Shown in pieces: positions 63,665 through 64,000 of a DNA stretch of 64,000 nucleotides. Location: the NCBI RefSeq assembly GCF_002218045.2, contig NZ_AP018685.1, forward strand, positions 496,001 through 560,000, read 5' to 3'. The notes beneath the pieces were generated by a model that was not told where the DNA came from, ran no database searches, and saw only the letters and a list, made by a program, of their open reading frames with translations. Origin of the DNA: Vibrio rumoiensis (lineage in GTDB: Bacteria; Pseudomonadota; Gammaproteobacteria; Enterobacterales; Vibrionaceae). Numbering within the stretch: position 1 is the stretch's first letter; each line of letters starts with the position of its first letter. Position numbers and translations under genes: made by a program.

Positions 63665-64000
63665 ATGAGTTCTGAAATAACATTTGATGGCGTTGAACAG
63701 TTAGCCCTGCGCAAATTTACAGAAGATGCGTATCTAAACTATTCAATGTACGTAATTATGGACCGTGCCTTACCGTATGTAGGGGACGGCCTCAAACCAG
63801 TACAACGTCGTATTATTTATGCGATGTCTGAGCTTGGTTTATCTGCAGCGGCAAAGTATAAAAAATCAGCTCGTACTGTTGGTGACGTGCTAGGTAAATA
63901 TCATCCTCATGGTGATTCAGCTTGTTATGAAGCGATGGTACTGATGGCTCAGCCTTTCTCCTACCGCTACCCATTAGTGGATGGTCAAGGTAACTGGGGT
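63665..64000 (+). CDS. parC: DNA topoisomerase IV subunit A, N-terminal 112 residues (cut by window edge)
   Basis: The frame opens at ATG 63665, 30 bases past parE, and stays open to the edge. It begins MSSEITFDGVEQLALRKF and has the ParC/GyrA core segments YVIMDRALPYVGDGLKPVQR and GKYHPHGDSACYEAMVLMAQ. The residues equivalent to Ser80 and Glu84 of E. coli ParC, whose changes give quinolone resistance, are present as in the sensitive form. The catalytic Tyr lies outside the window. Confidence 0.97.
   Translation, partial: MSSEITFDGVEQLALRKFTEDAYLNYSMYVIMDRALPYVGDGLKPVQRRIIYAMSELGLSAAAKYKKSARTVGDVLGKYHPHGDSACYEAMVLMAQPFSYRYPLVDGQGNWG

Noticed and set aside
1..64000. CRISPR array or prophage
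   Set aside because: No regularly spaced repeats and no phage structural or integrase genes were seen.
63665..64000. Quinolone-resistance change in parC
   Set aside because: The Ser80 and Glu84 equivalents are both unchanged in the visible part.

Overview
The window is chromosomal DNA of a gamma-proteobacterium, most likely a Vibrionaceae member. The evidence is gene order: rpsU-yqeY-dnaG-rpoD, an ygiF...glnE-hldE block, tolC/nudF-yqiB-cpdA-yqiA-parE-parC, and a Vibrio-style aryl polyene (ape) cluster. Species cannot be fixed from sequence reading alone.

Layout. (1) 1-11.9 kb: most of an aryl polyene pigment cluster. A leftward operon runs from 9375 to the window edge in the order apeC-D-E-F-G-H-I-J-(ammonia lyase)-K-L-M; apeM is cut by the edge. 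A divergent pair encodes a SAM methyltransferase and a flavin-dependent halogenase-like oxidoreductase. Together they would make an aryl-acid starter by deamination, activate and extend it on two ACPs, modify the ring, and attach the polyene to a lipid-like anchor for export. (2) 12-16.3 kb: transport genes (YiaV/YiaW-like pair, SBF-like symporter, short MscS, SatP acetate transporter). (3) 16.3-27.3 kb: two sugar systems around one LacI-family regulator. The leftward operon encodes a ribose-type ABC importer, a Gfo/Idh/MocA dehydrogenase and a TIM-barrel isomerase/epimerase. The rightward operon is xylFGH. (4) 27.4-30.1 kb: ribB with an FMN riboswitch, and a diguanylate cyclase gene broken by two frameshifts. 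(5) 30.2-40.2 kb: tRNA-Ile2, rpoD, dnaG, yqeY, rpsU, tsaD, plsY, folB, folK, uppP, cca. (6) 40.4-54.5 kb: exeAB, uraA, ygiM, pit with its DUF47 partner, ygiF, a potassium channel, glnE, hldE. (7) 54.5-57.2 kb: an IS3-family element interrupted by an IS110-family (IS1111-type) element. (8) 57.3-64 kb: tolC, nudF, yqiB, cpdA, yqiA, parE and the start of parC.

The most striking observation is in the nested insertion sequence. The 3' noncoding end of the IS110-family element can fold into a stem with an internal loop whose two sides match the two halves of the site it occupies inside the IS3 transposase gene. This is the arrangement expected of a target-binding loop of a bridge RNA/seekRNA. The original target can be rebuilt because deleting the element restores the IS3 reading frame.

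Other points of interest are the halogenase-like enzyme and unusual ammonia lyase of the ape cluster, a perfect 13-bp palindrome in its divergent promoter region, two matching LacI-type operators in the sugar region, a long inverted repeat before xylF, and the loss of the hldE terminator to the IS insertion.
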